Assembly: GCF_001428625.1 (NCBI RefSeq)
Contig: NZ_LMIE01000031.1
Span: forward strand, 320,689 to 384,688
DNA length: 64,000 nucleotides
Source: Hydrogenophaga sp. Root209
GTDB lineage: Bacteria; Pseudomonadota; Gammaproteobacteria; Burkholderiales; Burkholderiaceae_C
Direction: 5' to 3'
Below the pieces are notes generated by a model. The model was not told the origin of the DNA. It saw nothing but the letters and a program-made list of their open reading frames with translations, and did not search any database. The position numbers and the translations under genes are program-made. Shown in pieces: positions 29,780 through 37,713 of the stretch. Positions within the stretch are counted from its first letter, which is position 1. Every line of letters begins with the position of its first letter.

Positions 29780-31120
29780 TCAACGCCTGCGCTCATCCGC
29801 GGCACCTGCCCATTGCCCTTGCCCCTGCGCGCTGGCCAGGTAGGCATCCATCAGTTTGGTCGGGTCGTGCATCAGGCGGTCTTTCCAGTCGCCCAGCTTC
29901 ACCTGGCCTTCCACCAGGCCGCGCATCACGCCCACGTGTTCGGTCCAGCCGACCGAGTTGCAGCCGACCATGACGTCGCCCTGGAACTGCAGGCTCAGGT
30001 GGCGCCCGCCGGCCTTGTCGGTGAGCTCGGCGTGTTCACCGCCGGGCACACCTTCCCAGTTGCCAAAGCTGGTGGAGATCATGCCCAGCGTGTCGAGCAC
30101 GTTGATCTGCGTCACGCCTTTCAGATCGGCCTTCTGGCCCACCATGTTGAGCGCGGCCACGCGCGCCTGCTCGGCGGCATTGGGCTGGATGGCGCTCACG
30201 ATGGTTTTGCCGCTGACCTTGTCAAAGGCCTCTGCGCAATCGCCGGCGGCGTAAATGCCCGGCACATTGGTCTGCAGGTGTTCGTCGGTGAGCACGCCCA
30301 CGAGGCAGGTGATGCCCGAGTCTTTCAGGAAGCCGATGGCCGGGCGCACGCCGGTGGCGCTGATCACCAGATCGGCCTCCACCGTCTGCCCGCCCGAGAG
30401 CTTGACGCGCAAGCCCTTGGCCGGCTCGGACGAGCCCAGGCCGATGGCACTGGCGATCCTGCCCACCACACCCGAGGGCTCCGAGGCGAGTTCGATCCCC
30501 TCCACCTTGGTGCCGGTGTAGACCTTCACGCCCTTCTTCTCGCACCAGTCGCGGATCATGCCGCCGGCGGTCGGGCCCATCATGCGCGGCACCATGCGGT
30601 CGCCCATTTCCACCACGCTCAGCTCCACACCACGCGCGGCCAAGGCTTCCATGATGATGCAGCCGATGAAGCCAGCGCCCATCTGCAGCACGCGGGCGCC
30701 CGGCTTGGCCAGGGCCATGATGGCGCGTGCGTCCTCCAGCGTCCAGCAGGGATGCACGCCGGGTGAGTCCATGCCGGGAATCGGCGGGCGCACGGGGTGC
30801 GAGCCGGTGGCGATCAGCAGCTTGTCGAACGTGAGCTGGGTCCCGTTGTCCAGCGTCACGGTGCGCGCCTGGGCATCCACCGACGTGGCGCGTCCGGGCA
30901 CCTGGTCGATGCGCAGATCGGCGTAGTGCGTGAGGCTCTTGCGCAGGTAGGTGCCGGTTTCCTTGACGTTGCCCATCAGCAGATACGGAATGGCCATGCG
31001 CGAGTACGGCGGCTCGGCCTCGTCGCCCACCAGGGTGATGGTGTCGGCGGGGGCATGCTTGCGGATGGTCTCGGCGGCGATGACACCGGCGGGGCCGGCG
31101 CCCAGGATGACGTGGTGCAT
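29780..31120 (-). CDS. FAD-dependent NAD(P) oxidoreductase subunit of the AOR system (AorC-like)
   Basis: The 446-residue protein has an FAD-binding N-terminus (ILGAGPAGVIAAETI), a central NAD-binding motif (VLQMGAGFIGC) and GIYAAGDCAEAFD near the end of the FAD domain, as in class I pyridine nucleotide disulfide-type reductases. Together with the ferredoxin and AOR genes it matches the three-subunit Aromatoleum-type AOR, where the FAD subunit passes electrons to NAD. The ATG has GAGGAGA upstream. A terminator-like hairpin separates it from the AOR gene. Confidence 0.86.
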   Translation of the reverse strand: MHHVILGAGPAGVIAAETIRKHAPADTITLVGDEAEPPYSRMAIPYLLMGNVKETGTYLRKSLTHYADLRIDQVPGRATSVDAQARTVTLDNGTQLTFDKLLIATGSHPVRPPIPGMDSPGVHPCWTLEDARAIMALAKPGARVLQMGAGFIGCIIMEALAARGVELSVVEMGDRMVPRMMGPTAGGMIRDWCEKKGVKVYTGTKVEGIELASEPSGVVGRIASAIGLGSSEPAKGLRVKLSGGQTVEADLVISATGVRPAIGFLKDSGITCLVGVLTDEHLQTNVPGIYAAGDCAEAFDKVSGKTIVSAIQPNAAEQARVAALNMVGQKADLKGVTQINVLDTLGMISTSFGNWEGVPGGEHAELTDKAGGRHLSLQFQGDVMVGCNSVGWTEHVGVMRGLVEGQVKLGDWKDRLMHDPTKLMDAYLASAQGQGQWAGAADERRR

Positions 31121-31134
31121 GTCTTGTCTCCTCG

Positions 31135-31168
31135 AAAAAAGAAAGGGGGCAGCGTGGTGACTGCCCCC
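31135..31168 (-). terminator. Terminator/attenuator between AOR and FAD subunit genes
   Basis: On the - strand, GGGGGCAG, loop TCACCACG, CTGCCCCC, then TTTCTTTTTT. This complete intrinsic-terminator form lies between two genes of one functional cluster, so it probably lowers expression of the downstream FAD, MoaD and unknown genes. The downstream ribosome site GAGGAGA lies just after the T-run. Confidence 0.85.
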
Positions 31169-31201
31169 TGGGTTCAGGCCAAGGCTCTTGGGCGCCAGGC
31201 C

Positions 31202-33049
31202 TTACAGACTCAGGCGTGCCCGGGTCTCGGCCGTGGGGCGACCTTCCGTGTCCCAGCCGCGCGCGGCGTAGTACTTGGGCAGCATCTCGGGCAGCTTGCT
31301 CACCATGCCCTTGGAAGCACCGGTCTTGGCGGCTTCGGTCAGCAGGCGCTTGGGCAGGCTGTCGTCCTTGGACGTGAAGCCAGCGGCGTTGTTGAATTCG
31401 CGCTCCATGTTCCAGATGCGCTCACCGATCTTCTCCAGCTCCTCGGTGGTGAACTCTTCGTCACACGCGGCTTGCAGTTGCGGCGCCAGATCGGCCACGC
31501 CCCAGGCGAAGGTGGTGAACACGCACAGGCCGGACGAGTCGAACGCGGCGGTGGCGTCCTGGAACGCCTTCACCAGTTCGGGCTTGCCTTCGCTCTCCAC
31601 CGGATCGGTCTTCACCGGAATGCCCAGCACTTCGGAAGCAATGGTGTAGCCACGCAGGTGGCAGGCGCCGCGGTTGGAGGTGGCGTAGGCCAGGCCGATG
31701 CCCTGGATCGCGCGACCGTCGTAGGCCGGGAATTCCTGGCCCTTCACGCTCATCGACAGATCGGGGTGGCCGTACTTCTTCGTCAGGCGGGCCGAGCCCA
31801 TGCCGATCTCCTTGCCGAAGCCTTCGCCCTTGGCGGTGATCTCGGCGAAGTGGGCCAGCGCTTGCGCCGAGCCGAATTTCGCGTCGATGCCGAGCTGTTC
31901 CTGGGTGAGCACGCCCATCTCGTAGAGCTCCATGACAGCGCCCACGGTGGCGCCGAAGCTGATGGGGTCGAAGCCTTCTTCGTTGCACAGCAGGTTGGCG
32001 TATTGCAGGGCTTCCAGATCGTTCACGCCGTTGGCAGCGCCCAGCGCCCAGGCCGCTTCGTATTCCAGGCCGCCGTTGGCGCCCCAGTACTGCGGCTTGT
32101 TCTTCACCGTGAAGTGGTTCTCGTCCATCTTGCTGATGCGCCCACAGGCGATGGTGCAACCGAAGCAGGCCTGGTTCGTCACCAGGTGCTTCTTGCCATC
32201 GCTCTCGCGCGGTGTGACCATGGCTTCGGCCGAGATGTCCTTCGCGCCTTCGAACTGCACGTCACGGTGGTTGCGCGTGGGCAGCGCACCGATCTCGTTG
32301 ATCACGTTCATGAGCACCTGCGTGCCGTAGGCCGGCAGGCCCTGGCCCGTCACCGCGTTCTCGGCCAGGATCTTTTTCTTCTCGAAGGTGGTCTTCATGA
32401 AGGCCTTCGGGTCCCGGATGTTGCCCACGCCCTTGGTGCCGCGCACGGCGATGGCTTTCAGGTTCTTGCTGCCCATCACGGCGCCCACGCCCGAGCGGCC
32501 AGCCGCGCGGTGCAGATCGTTCACCACAGCCGCATAGAGCACGCCGTTTTCACCGGCCTTGCCAATGCTCGACACCCGCACCAGCGGGTCCTGCAGGCTC
32601 GACTTGAGCACCTCCTCGGTCTTCCACACGCTCTGGCCCCAAAGGTGACCTGCGTCGCGCAGCTCGACCTCGTCGTCGTTGATGTAGAGGTAGACCGGCT
32701 TCGGGCTCTTGCCCTCGAAGATGATCATGTCCCAGCCGGCCATCTTGAGCTCGGCCCCCCAGTAGCCGCCCGAATTCGAGCAGGCGATGGCGCCTGTCAG
32801 CGGGCCCTTGGTGATGACGGTGTAACGGCCACCGGTGGAGGCCATGGTGCCGGTCAACGGGCCGGTGGCCCAGATGATCTTGTTCTCGGGCGAGAGCGGG
32901 TCGACCTTGGGGTCGACTTCACTCACCAGGTACTTGCTGCCCAGCCCGCGCGAGCCGATGTAGGCACGTGCCCATTCGGTGTTCAGCGGTTCGGACTTCA
33001 CGGTGCCCGCGGTCAGGTTGACGCGGAGGATTTTTCCAGCCCATGACAT
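31202..33049 (-). CDS. Aldehyde ferredoxin oxidoreductase, tungsten-type catalytic subunit
   Basis: The 615-residue protein belongs to the AOR family, which oxidises aldehydes to acids at a tungsten bis-molybdopterin site. It shows the family start MSWAGKILRVNLTAGTV, the AGRSGVGAVMGSKNLKAI pterin segment and the iron-sulfur cysteines CFGCTIAC with a later Cys in SSGLCVFTTF. The start at 33049 has AAGGAGC upstream; 22 extra codons are possible. It is flanked by the ferredoxin and FAD subunits, as in the Aromatoleum enzyme, so NAD-linked oxidation is likely. Metal choice (W versus Mo) is inferred from family only. Confidence 0.93.
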   Translation of the reverse strand: MSWAGKILRVNLTAGTVKSEPLNTEWARAYIGSRGLGSKYLVSEVDPKVDPLSPENKIIWATGPLTGTMASTGGRYTVITKGPLTGAIACSNSGGYWGAELKMAGWDMIIFEGKSPKPVYLYINDDEVELRDAGHLWGQSVWKTEEVLKSSLQDPLVRVSSIGKAGENGVLYAAVVNDLHRAAGRSGVGAVMGSKNLKAIAVRGTKGVGNIRDPKAFMKTTFEKKKILAENAVTGQGLPAYGTQVLMNVINEIGALPTRNHRDVQFEGAKDISAEAMVTPRESDGKKHLVTNQACFGCTIACGRISKMDENHFTVKNKPQYWGANGGLEYEAAWALGAANGVNDLEALQYANLLCNEEGFDPISFGATVGAVMELYEMGVLTQEQLGIDAKFGSAQALAHFAEITAKGEGFGKEIGMGSARLTKKYGHPDLSMSVKGQEFPAYDGRAIQGIGLAYATSNRGACHLRGYTIASEVLGIPVKTDPVESEGKPELVKAFQDATAAFDSSGLCVFTTFAWGVADLAPQLQAACDEEFTTEELEKIGERIWNMEREFNNAAGFTSKDDSLPKRLLTEAAKTGASKGMVSKLPEMLPKYYAARGWDTEGRPTAETRARLSL

Positions 33050-33075
33050 GTTGATGCTCCTTGATTGGTCAGTTG

Positions 33076-33111
33076 GGGTCAGAGCACATCGCTGCGCGAG
33101 TGGTCTGACCC
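33076..33111 (-). other. Hairpin between ferredoxin and AOR genes
   Basis: GGGTCAGA (33076-33083) pairs with TCTGACCC (33104-33111); inner CAC/GTG and CGC/GCG pairs extend the stem. There is no T-run. GGGGTCAG occurs again near the ferredoxin stop, and GGGTCAGA is a common repeat unit in this family (inference). Confidence 0.55.
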
Positions 33112-33131
33112 ACAAGGTTTCAGGCTTGGGG

Positions 33132-33608
33132 TCAGGCGGCGGAAGGCTGGTTGCCCAACTTGTCGGCCCACTGCTTCATCTTGTCCATGCCGGTCCAGTT
33201 GGCATCGATGAAGGTGATGGCGGCGGTCGGGCAGGCTTCGGCGCACGCCGGCTCGCCACCGCACAGGTCGCACTTCTGGACCTTGCCGGTTTCCTGCACG
33301 TAGTTGATCGTGCCGAAGGGGCAGGCGATGGTGCAGACCTTGCAACCCACGCAGGTGGTCTCGTTCACCACCTTGGCACCCGTCATCTTGTCCACCGTGA
33401 TCGCCTCCACCGGGCAGGCGTGCAGGCACCAGGCCTCGTCGCACTGCGTGCAGGTGTAGGGCACCTTCTTGCCGGTGTGGTGAAAGTCAAAAACCTTGAT
33501 GCGCGACTTCGACGTGGCGTAAGTGCCGTAGTTCTCGAACGAACAGGCCATTTCGCACTGCAGGCAGCCGGTGCATTTGTCGGGATTGATGTGAAGGACT
33601 TTTTGCAT
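33132..33608 (-). CDS. Four-cluster ferredoxin subunit of the AOR system (AorA-like)
   Basis: The 158-residue polyferredoxin carries four cysteine sets, CTGCLQCEMAC, CTQCDEAWCLHACP, CVGCKVCTIACP and CDLCGGEPACAEACP, enough for four [4Fe-4S] clusters. It belongs to the HycB/DmsB-type electron-transfer family. It would wire the AOR subunit to the FAD subunit. The start at 33608 has GGAGA eight bases upstream; a 19-codon extension is unsupported. It is the first gene of the - strand AOR cluster, so its upstream region holds the promoter. Confidence 0.92.
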   Translation of the reverse strand: MQKVLHINPDKCTGCLQCEMACSFENYGTYATSKSRIKVFDFHHTGKKVPYTCTQCDEAWCLHACPVEAITVDKMTGAKVVNETTCVGCKVCTIACPFGTINYVQETGKVQKCDLCGGEPACAEACPTAAITFIDANWTGMDKMKQWADKLGNQPSAA

Positions 33609-33743
33609 CGTTATGTCTCCGTGGGGGTAACAGACGCGGTGCGCACGAACAGCGCCTATGTACATCTGCTCATACGATTTTTTGTGCCCCTCCCTTTTTC
33701 GTGTTCAGGGTTTACCCGTGTTTCCGTCCGGCCAGGCCAAAAA

Positions 33744-33758
33744 GTCTCAGATTGAGAC
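33744..33758. promoter_or_regulatory. Palindromic activator-type site 1
   Basis: GTCTCA-GAT-TGAGAC, perfect six-base arms. It lies about 110 bases upstream of a sigma-54-like element on the + strand, and roughly 135 bases from the ferredoxin start on the - strand. Confidence 0.5.
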
Positions 33759-33840
33759 ACGGGGCAATTGCCCGGGAAAACGGCGCCGTCCAGGCCTTCG
33801 TGGAGATTCGCCAGGCCGCTCCCGCGGCCCCCGACCACAT

Positions 33841-33856
33841 TGGCACACCGTTGCAT
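33841..33856 (+). promoter_or_regulatory. Sigma-54-like -24/-12 element with short spacing
   Basis: TGGCACACCGTTGCAT has a perfect -24 (TGGCAC) and -12 (TTGCAT), but only nine bases separate the GG and GC pairs where ten are normal. It lies 195 bases before the Fe-S subunit gene. Function is doubtful with this spacing. Confidence 0.3.
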
Positions 33857-33942
33857 AGCCAGGGTCCGGTTTCAAGCCGGAACGGTCTGCATTGTCGGGC
33901 GCCACCAGGCCCACGGCCGGGCGCTTCTCCCGGGCGTCAGCG

Positions 33943-33955
33943 TCTCAATTTGAGA
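33943..33955. promoter_or_regulatory. Palindromic activator-type site 2
   Basis: TCTCA-ATT-TGAGA, the same half-site and spacing as the copy at 33744, about 200 bases closer to the molybdenum operon. Confidence 0.45.
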
Positions 33956-34051
33956 ATGTTTGAAGCGGTGGAATTGAACCGAGTGTTAACCCTCAATCCA
34001 GGCCCATCCAGCCATGCTCCACTGCGCCTAAGCAACCACAAGGAGACAAGC

Positions 34052-34519
34052 ATGCAGGTTCAACTGAAGGTCAACGGCAAGGCCGTGACGGTCGATGCAG
34101 CGCCCCACACGCTGCTGGTCCAGACGATCCGCGAACACCTCAAGCTCACCGGCACCCACGTCGGTTGCGACACCGCCCAATGCGGCGCGTGCACGGTGCT
34201 GGTGGACGGCCGCGCGGTGAAGTCCTGCAACATGCTGCTGGCCCAGGCCGCCGGCAGCGACATCACCACGATCGAGGGACTGGCTGCGGCCGACGGGACC
34301 ATGCATCCCATGCAAGCCGCCTTCAAGGACTGTCATGGCCTGCAATGCGGTTTCTGCACGCCCGGCATGGTGTTGAGTTCGATCAGCCTGTGCAGGAGCC
34401 ACCCCAACGCCAGCGCCAGGGAGATTCGCGAAGGGCTGGAGGGCAACCTGTGCCGCTGCACCGGTTACCAGAACATCGTCAAGGCCGTTCAACAAGGCGC
34501 CGCTGCGCTCAAGGCATAA
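34052..34519 (+). CDS. Molybdenum hydroxylase small Fe-S subunit (CoxS/XdhA-like)
   Basis: The 155-residue subunit carries two [2Fe-2S] clusters: plant-type cysteines [16 protein letters not shown] with a later Cys, and the C-terminal pair set CGFCTPG and CRCTGY. It passes electrons from the molybdenum site to the FAD subunit. The ATG at 34052 has AAGGAGA upstream. It is the first gene of the operon, 12 bases before the large subunit. Confidence 0.94.
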   Translation: MQVQLKVNGKAVTVDAAPHTLLVQTIREHLKLTGTHVGCDTAQCGACTVLVDGRAVKSCNMLLAQAAGSDITTIEGLAAADGTMHPMQAAFKDCHGLQCGFCTPGMVLSSISLCRSHPNASAREIREGLEGNLCRCTGYQNIVKAVQQGAAALKA

Positions 34520-34531
34520 GGAGCCAACAAC

Positions 34532-36910
34532 ATGGGTGCCATCGACTTCGCCAAACTCCCCCACATCGGGGAATCCCTCCTGCGCAAGGAGGACTACCGC
34601 TTTCTCACCGGCGCCGGCCAGTACACCGACGACATCGTGCTGCCCAACATGCACCACGCGGTGTTCGTGCGCTCGCCGCACGCCCACGCCAACATCCGCA
34701 AGATCGACAAGGCCGCCGCGCTCAAGGCCGAAGGTGTGATCGGCATCTTCGACGGCAACGACGTCGCGGCCGACAAGATCGGCGGCCTGCCCTGCGGCTG
34801 GCTGATCACCGACGTCAACGGCGAGCCCATGAAGGAGCCGCCCCACCCCATCCTGGCCTTCGGCAAGGTGCGCTACGTGGGCGACCACGTCGCCATGGTG
34901 GTGGCCGACACGCTGGAGAACGCGAAGAACGCGGCCGAGCTGGTGGAGGTGGACTACGAGCCGCTGGCCGCCGTGGTTGATGTGCGCGATGCCATGAAAT
35001 CGGGGGCACCCGCGTTGCACGAAGCCGCCGCCGACAACCACTGCTACAAGTGGGCCATCGGCGACAAGGGCCAGGTGGACGCGGCTTTCGCCAACGCCGC
35101 GCACGTGACCAAGATCGACCTGATCAACAACCGGCTCGCGCCCAACCCGATGGAGCCGCGCGCGGCCATCGCCTCGTACAACCGCGCCGGTGACGACTAC
35201 ACGCTCTACGTGGCCAACCAGAACCCGCACGTCGAGCGCCTGCTGCTCACCGCCTTCGTGATGGGCCTGCCCGAGCACAAGGTGCGCGTGATCGCGCCCG
35301 ACGTGGGCGGCGGCTTCGGCGCCAAGATCTACCTCTACGCCGAAGACGTGTGCCTGACCTGGGCCTCCAAGAAGCTCAACTGCGCGATCAAGTGGAACTG
35401 CGACCGCTCGGAAGCCTTCCTCTGCGACGCCCATGGCCGCGACCACGTGACGCATGCCGAGATGGCGCTCGACAAGGACGGTCACTTCCTCGCCTTCCGC
35501 GTGCACACCGACGCCAACCTCGGCGCCTACCTCTCCACCTTCTCCACCGCGGTGCCCACCATCCTGTACGCCACGCTGCTCGCGGGCCAGTACAAGACAC
35601 CACAGGTCTACGTGGAGGTGGACGCCTGGTTCACCAACACCGCGCCGGTGGACGCCTACCGCGGTGCCGGCCGGCCCGAGGCCACCTACCTGCTGGAGCG
35701 CATCGTGAGCCGCGCCGCGTGGGAGACCGGCCTCGCGCAGGACGAGATCCGCCGCCGCAACTTCATCACCGAGTTCCCCTACCAGACCCCGGTGGCCCTG
35801 CAGTACGACACCGGCGACTTCCCGCAGTGCATGGAAAAAGCCAACGAACTGGCCGAAATGTCCAGCTTCGCGCAACGCAAGGACGCGTCCAAGGCCAAGG
35901 GCCTGCTGCGTGGCGTGGGCTACAGCAGCTACATCGAGGCCTGCGGCCTGGCACCCAGCAACATCGCGGGTGCGCTCGGTGCGCGCGCCGGCCTGTTCGA
36001 GTGCGGCGAAGTGCGCGTGCACCCCACCGGCAGCGTGACGGTGTTCACCGGCTCGCACAGCCACGGCCAGGGACACGAAACCACCTTTGCGCAGGTCGTG
36101 GCTTCGCGCCTGGGCCTGGACCCGTCGCAGGTGGACATCGTGCACGGCGACACCGGCCGCGTGCCCTTCGGCATGGGCACCTACGGCTCGCGCTCCATCT
36201 CGGTGGGCGGCTCGGCCATCATGCGTGCGCTCGACAAGATCGAGGCCAAGGCCAAGAAGATCGCGGCCCACCTGATGGAGACCGGCGACGCCGACGTGGA
36301 CTTCGCCAACGGCGAATTCACTGTGAAGGGCACCGACAAGAAGGTCACCTTCGGCCAGGTCGCGCTCACCGCCTACGTGCCGCACAACTACCCGCTGGAC
36401 AAGCTGGAGCCGGGCCTGAACGAAACCGCGTTCTACGACCCGACCAACTTCACCTTCCCGGCCGGCACGCACATCTGCGAGGTCGAGGTCGACCCCAACA
36501 CCGGCGTGGTGCGCATCGACCGTTTCACAGCGGTGGACGACTTCGGCACCATCATCAACCCGATGATCGTCGAGGGCCAGGTGCACGGCGGCCTGGTGCA
36601 GGGCATCGGCCAGGCCTTGCTGGAGCACTGTGTGTACGACCGCGAAACCGGCCAGCTCGTCACCGGCTCGTTCATGGACTACGCCATGCCGCGCGCCGAC
36701 GACGTGCCCGATTTCAAACTCGGCCATGTGGTCACGCCCTGCACCACCAACCCGCTGGGCACCAAGGGCTGCGGCGAGGCCGGCGCCATCGGCTCGCCCC
36801 CCGCGGTGATCAACGCCGTGCTCGACGCCCTCGCCCCGCTGGGTGTGAAGGACCTCGACATGCCCGCGAGCCCGAACCGCGTGTGGCAGGCCATCCAGGC
36901 CGCGAAGTAA
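34532..36910 (+). CDS. Molybdenum hydroxylase large subunit, form II CoxL-like
   Basis: The 792-residue catalytic subunit of the xanthine oxidase family binds molybdopterin cytosine dinucleotide. The active-site loop near residue 375 reads AYRGAGR, the form II signature, and not the AYXCSFR of true CO dehydrogenase. The catalytic glutamate is in KGCGEAGAIGSP near residue 747. Form II enzymes have uncertain or aldehyde-type substrates, and the surrounding aldehyde genes support an aldehyde or N-heterocycle substrate over CO. The gene order S-L-M differs from M-S-L of classic cox. Confidence 0.92.
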   Translation: MGAIDFAKLPHIGESLLRKEDYRFLTGAGQYTDDIVLPNMHHAVFVRSPHAHANIRKIDKAAALKAEGVIGIFDGNDVAADKIGGLPCGWLITDVNGEPMKEPPHPILAFGKVRYVGDHVAMVVADTLENAKNAAELVEVDYEPLAAVVDVRDAMKSGAPALHEAAADNHCYKWAIGDKGQVDAAFANAAHVTKIDLINNRLAPNPMEPRAAIASYNRAGDDYTLYVANQNPHVERLLLTAFVMGLPEHKVRVIAPDVGGGFGAKIYLYAEDVCLTWASKKLNCAIKWNCDRSEAFLCDAHGRDHVTHAEMALDKDGHFLAFRVHTDANLGAYLSTFSTAVPTILYATLLAGQYKTPQVYVEVDAWFTNTAPVDAYRGAGRPEATYLLERIVSRAAWETGLAQDEIRRRNFITEFPYQTPVALQYDTGDFPQCMEKANELAEMSSFAQRKDASKAKGLLRGVGYSSYIEACGLAPSNIAGALGARAGLFECGEVRVHPTGSVTVFTGSHSHGQGHETTFAQVVASRLGLDPSQVDIVHGDTGRVPFGMGTYGSRSISVGGSAIMRALDKIEAKAKKIAAHLMETGDADVDFANGEFTVKGTDKKVTFGQVALTAYVPHNYPLDKLEPGLNETAFYDPTNFTFPAGTHICEVEVDPNTGVVRIDRFTAVDDFGTIINPMIVEGQVHGGLVQGIGQALLEHCVYDRETGQLVTGSFMDYAMPRADDVPDFKLGHVVTPCTTNPLGTKGCGEAGAIGSPPAVINAVLDALAPLGVKDLDMPASPNRVWQAIQAAK

Positions 36911-36921
36911 GGAGAAGCACC

Positions 36922-37713
36922 ATGTACGCATTCACCCTTGAGCAACCCAAGACCCTGGCCGACGCCAAGCGCCTCACCGCGGGCGGCGCACAGGCTCTGG
37001 CGGGAGGCCAGACCCTGATCGCTTCGATGAAGCAGCGCCTGATGCGGCCCGAAAACCTGGTCGACCTGGGCGGCGTGGCCGAGCTGCGCGGCATCAAGGT
37101 CGATGGCCAGAACCTGGTCATCGGCGCCATGACCTGCCACCAGGACGTGGCCAACAACGCGGACGTGCGCAAGCACATCCCGGGGTTGGCGGCGCTGGCC
37201 GACGGCATCGGCGACCGCCAGGTCCGTGCCATGGGCACGATGGGCGGCTCGGTCGCCAACAACGACCCGGCCGCGTGTTACCCGAGCGCGGTGCTGGGCC
37301 TGGGCGCCACCGTCGTCACCGACCGGCGCCAGATCGCGGCCGACGACTTCTTCCAGGGCCTGTACACCACGGCGCTGGAACCGGGCGAACTCATCACCGC
37401 GATCCGCTTCCCCATCCCGAGCAAGGCGGCCTACGCCAAGTTCCGCCAGCCGGCCTCCCGCTTTGCGCTGGTGGGCGTGTTCGTGGCCCTCACCCCGGGC
37501 GGCCCGCGCGTGGCCATCACCGGCACCGGCAACGGCGTGTTCCGCCACCAAGGCCTGGAAGCGGCGCTGGCCAAGAGTTTCACGCCCGAAGCGGTGAAGG
37601 ACGTGCAGATCGACGCCAGCGAGATCAGTGGCGACCTGCACGCCAGCGCGGCCTACCGGGCGCACCTGATCACGGTGCAGACGCAGGCCGCGGTGCGGCA
37701 GGCAAACGGATGA
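36922..37713 (+). CDS. Molybdenum hydroxylase FAD subunit (CoxM-like)
   Basis: The 263-residue subunit has an FAD_binding_5 fold with GGAQALAGGQTLIASMKQR (the AGGQS-type motif) and AMGTMGGSVANNDPAACYP (the second flavin motif), plus a CO_deh_flav_C-like end. It takes electrons from the Fe-S subunit. The ATG at 36922 follows GGAGAAG. Its stop overlaps the start of the AAA+ gene, indicating coupling. Confidence 0.93.
   Translation: MYAFTLEQPKTLADAKRLTAGGAQALAGGQTLIASMKQRLMRPENLVDLGGVAELRGIKVDGQNLVIGAMTCHQDVANNADVRKHIPGLAALADGIGDRQVRAMGTMGGSVANNDPAACYPSAVLGLGATVVTDRRQIAADDFFQGLYTTALEPGELITAIRFPIPSKAAYAKFRQPASRFALVGVFVALTPGGPRVAITGTGNGVFRHQGLEAALAKSFTPEAVKDVQIDASEISGDLHASAAYRAHLITVQTQAAVRQANG

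Larger units (their letters stand above)
33609..34051. promoter_or_regulatory. 443-bp divergent control region between tungsten and molybdenum enzyme operons
   Basis: This gene-free stretch separates the - strand AOR cluster from the + strand molybdenum hydroxylase operon. It holds two TCTCA-N3-TGAGA palindromes (33744-33758, 33943-33955), a sigma-54-like element with off-by-one spacing (33841-33856) and an AT-richer segment near 33675-33715. I find no conserved peptide in its frames. Confidence 0.6.

Noticed and set aside
33675-33710. Sigma-54 promoter for the AOR operon (GGGGCAC on the - strand)
   Set aside because: At the correct distance the -12 position reads CG instead of GC, so the match fails.
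34028-36931. A 967-codon open frame on the - strand opposite the molybdenum hydroxylase large subunit
   Set aside because: It is a shadow of the high-GC coding strand: composition is His/Val/Arg/Gly-rich, it has no known motif, and it lies fully antisense to a clear CoxL-family gene.
34532-37713. True aerobic carbon monoxide dehydrogenase
   Set aside because: The active-site loop is AYRGAGR (form II), lacking the Cys of AYXCSFR, so CO oxidation should not be assumed.
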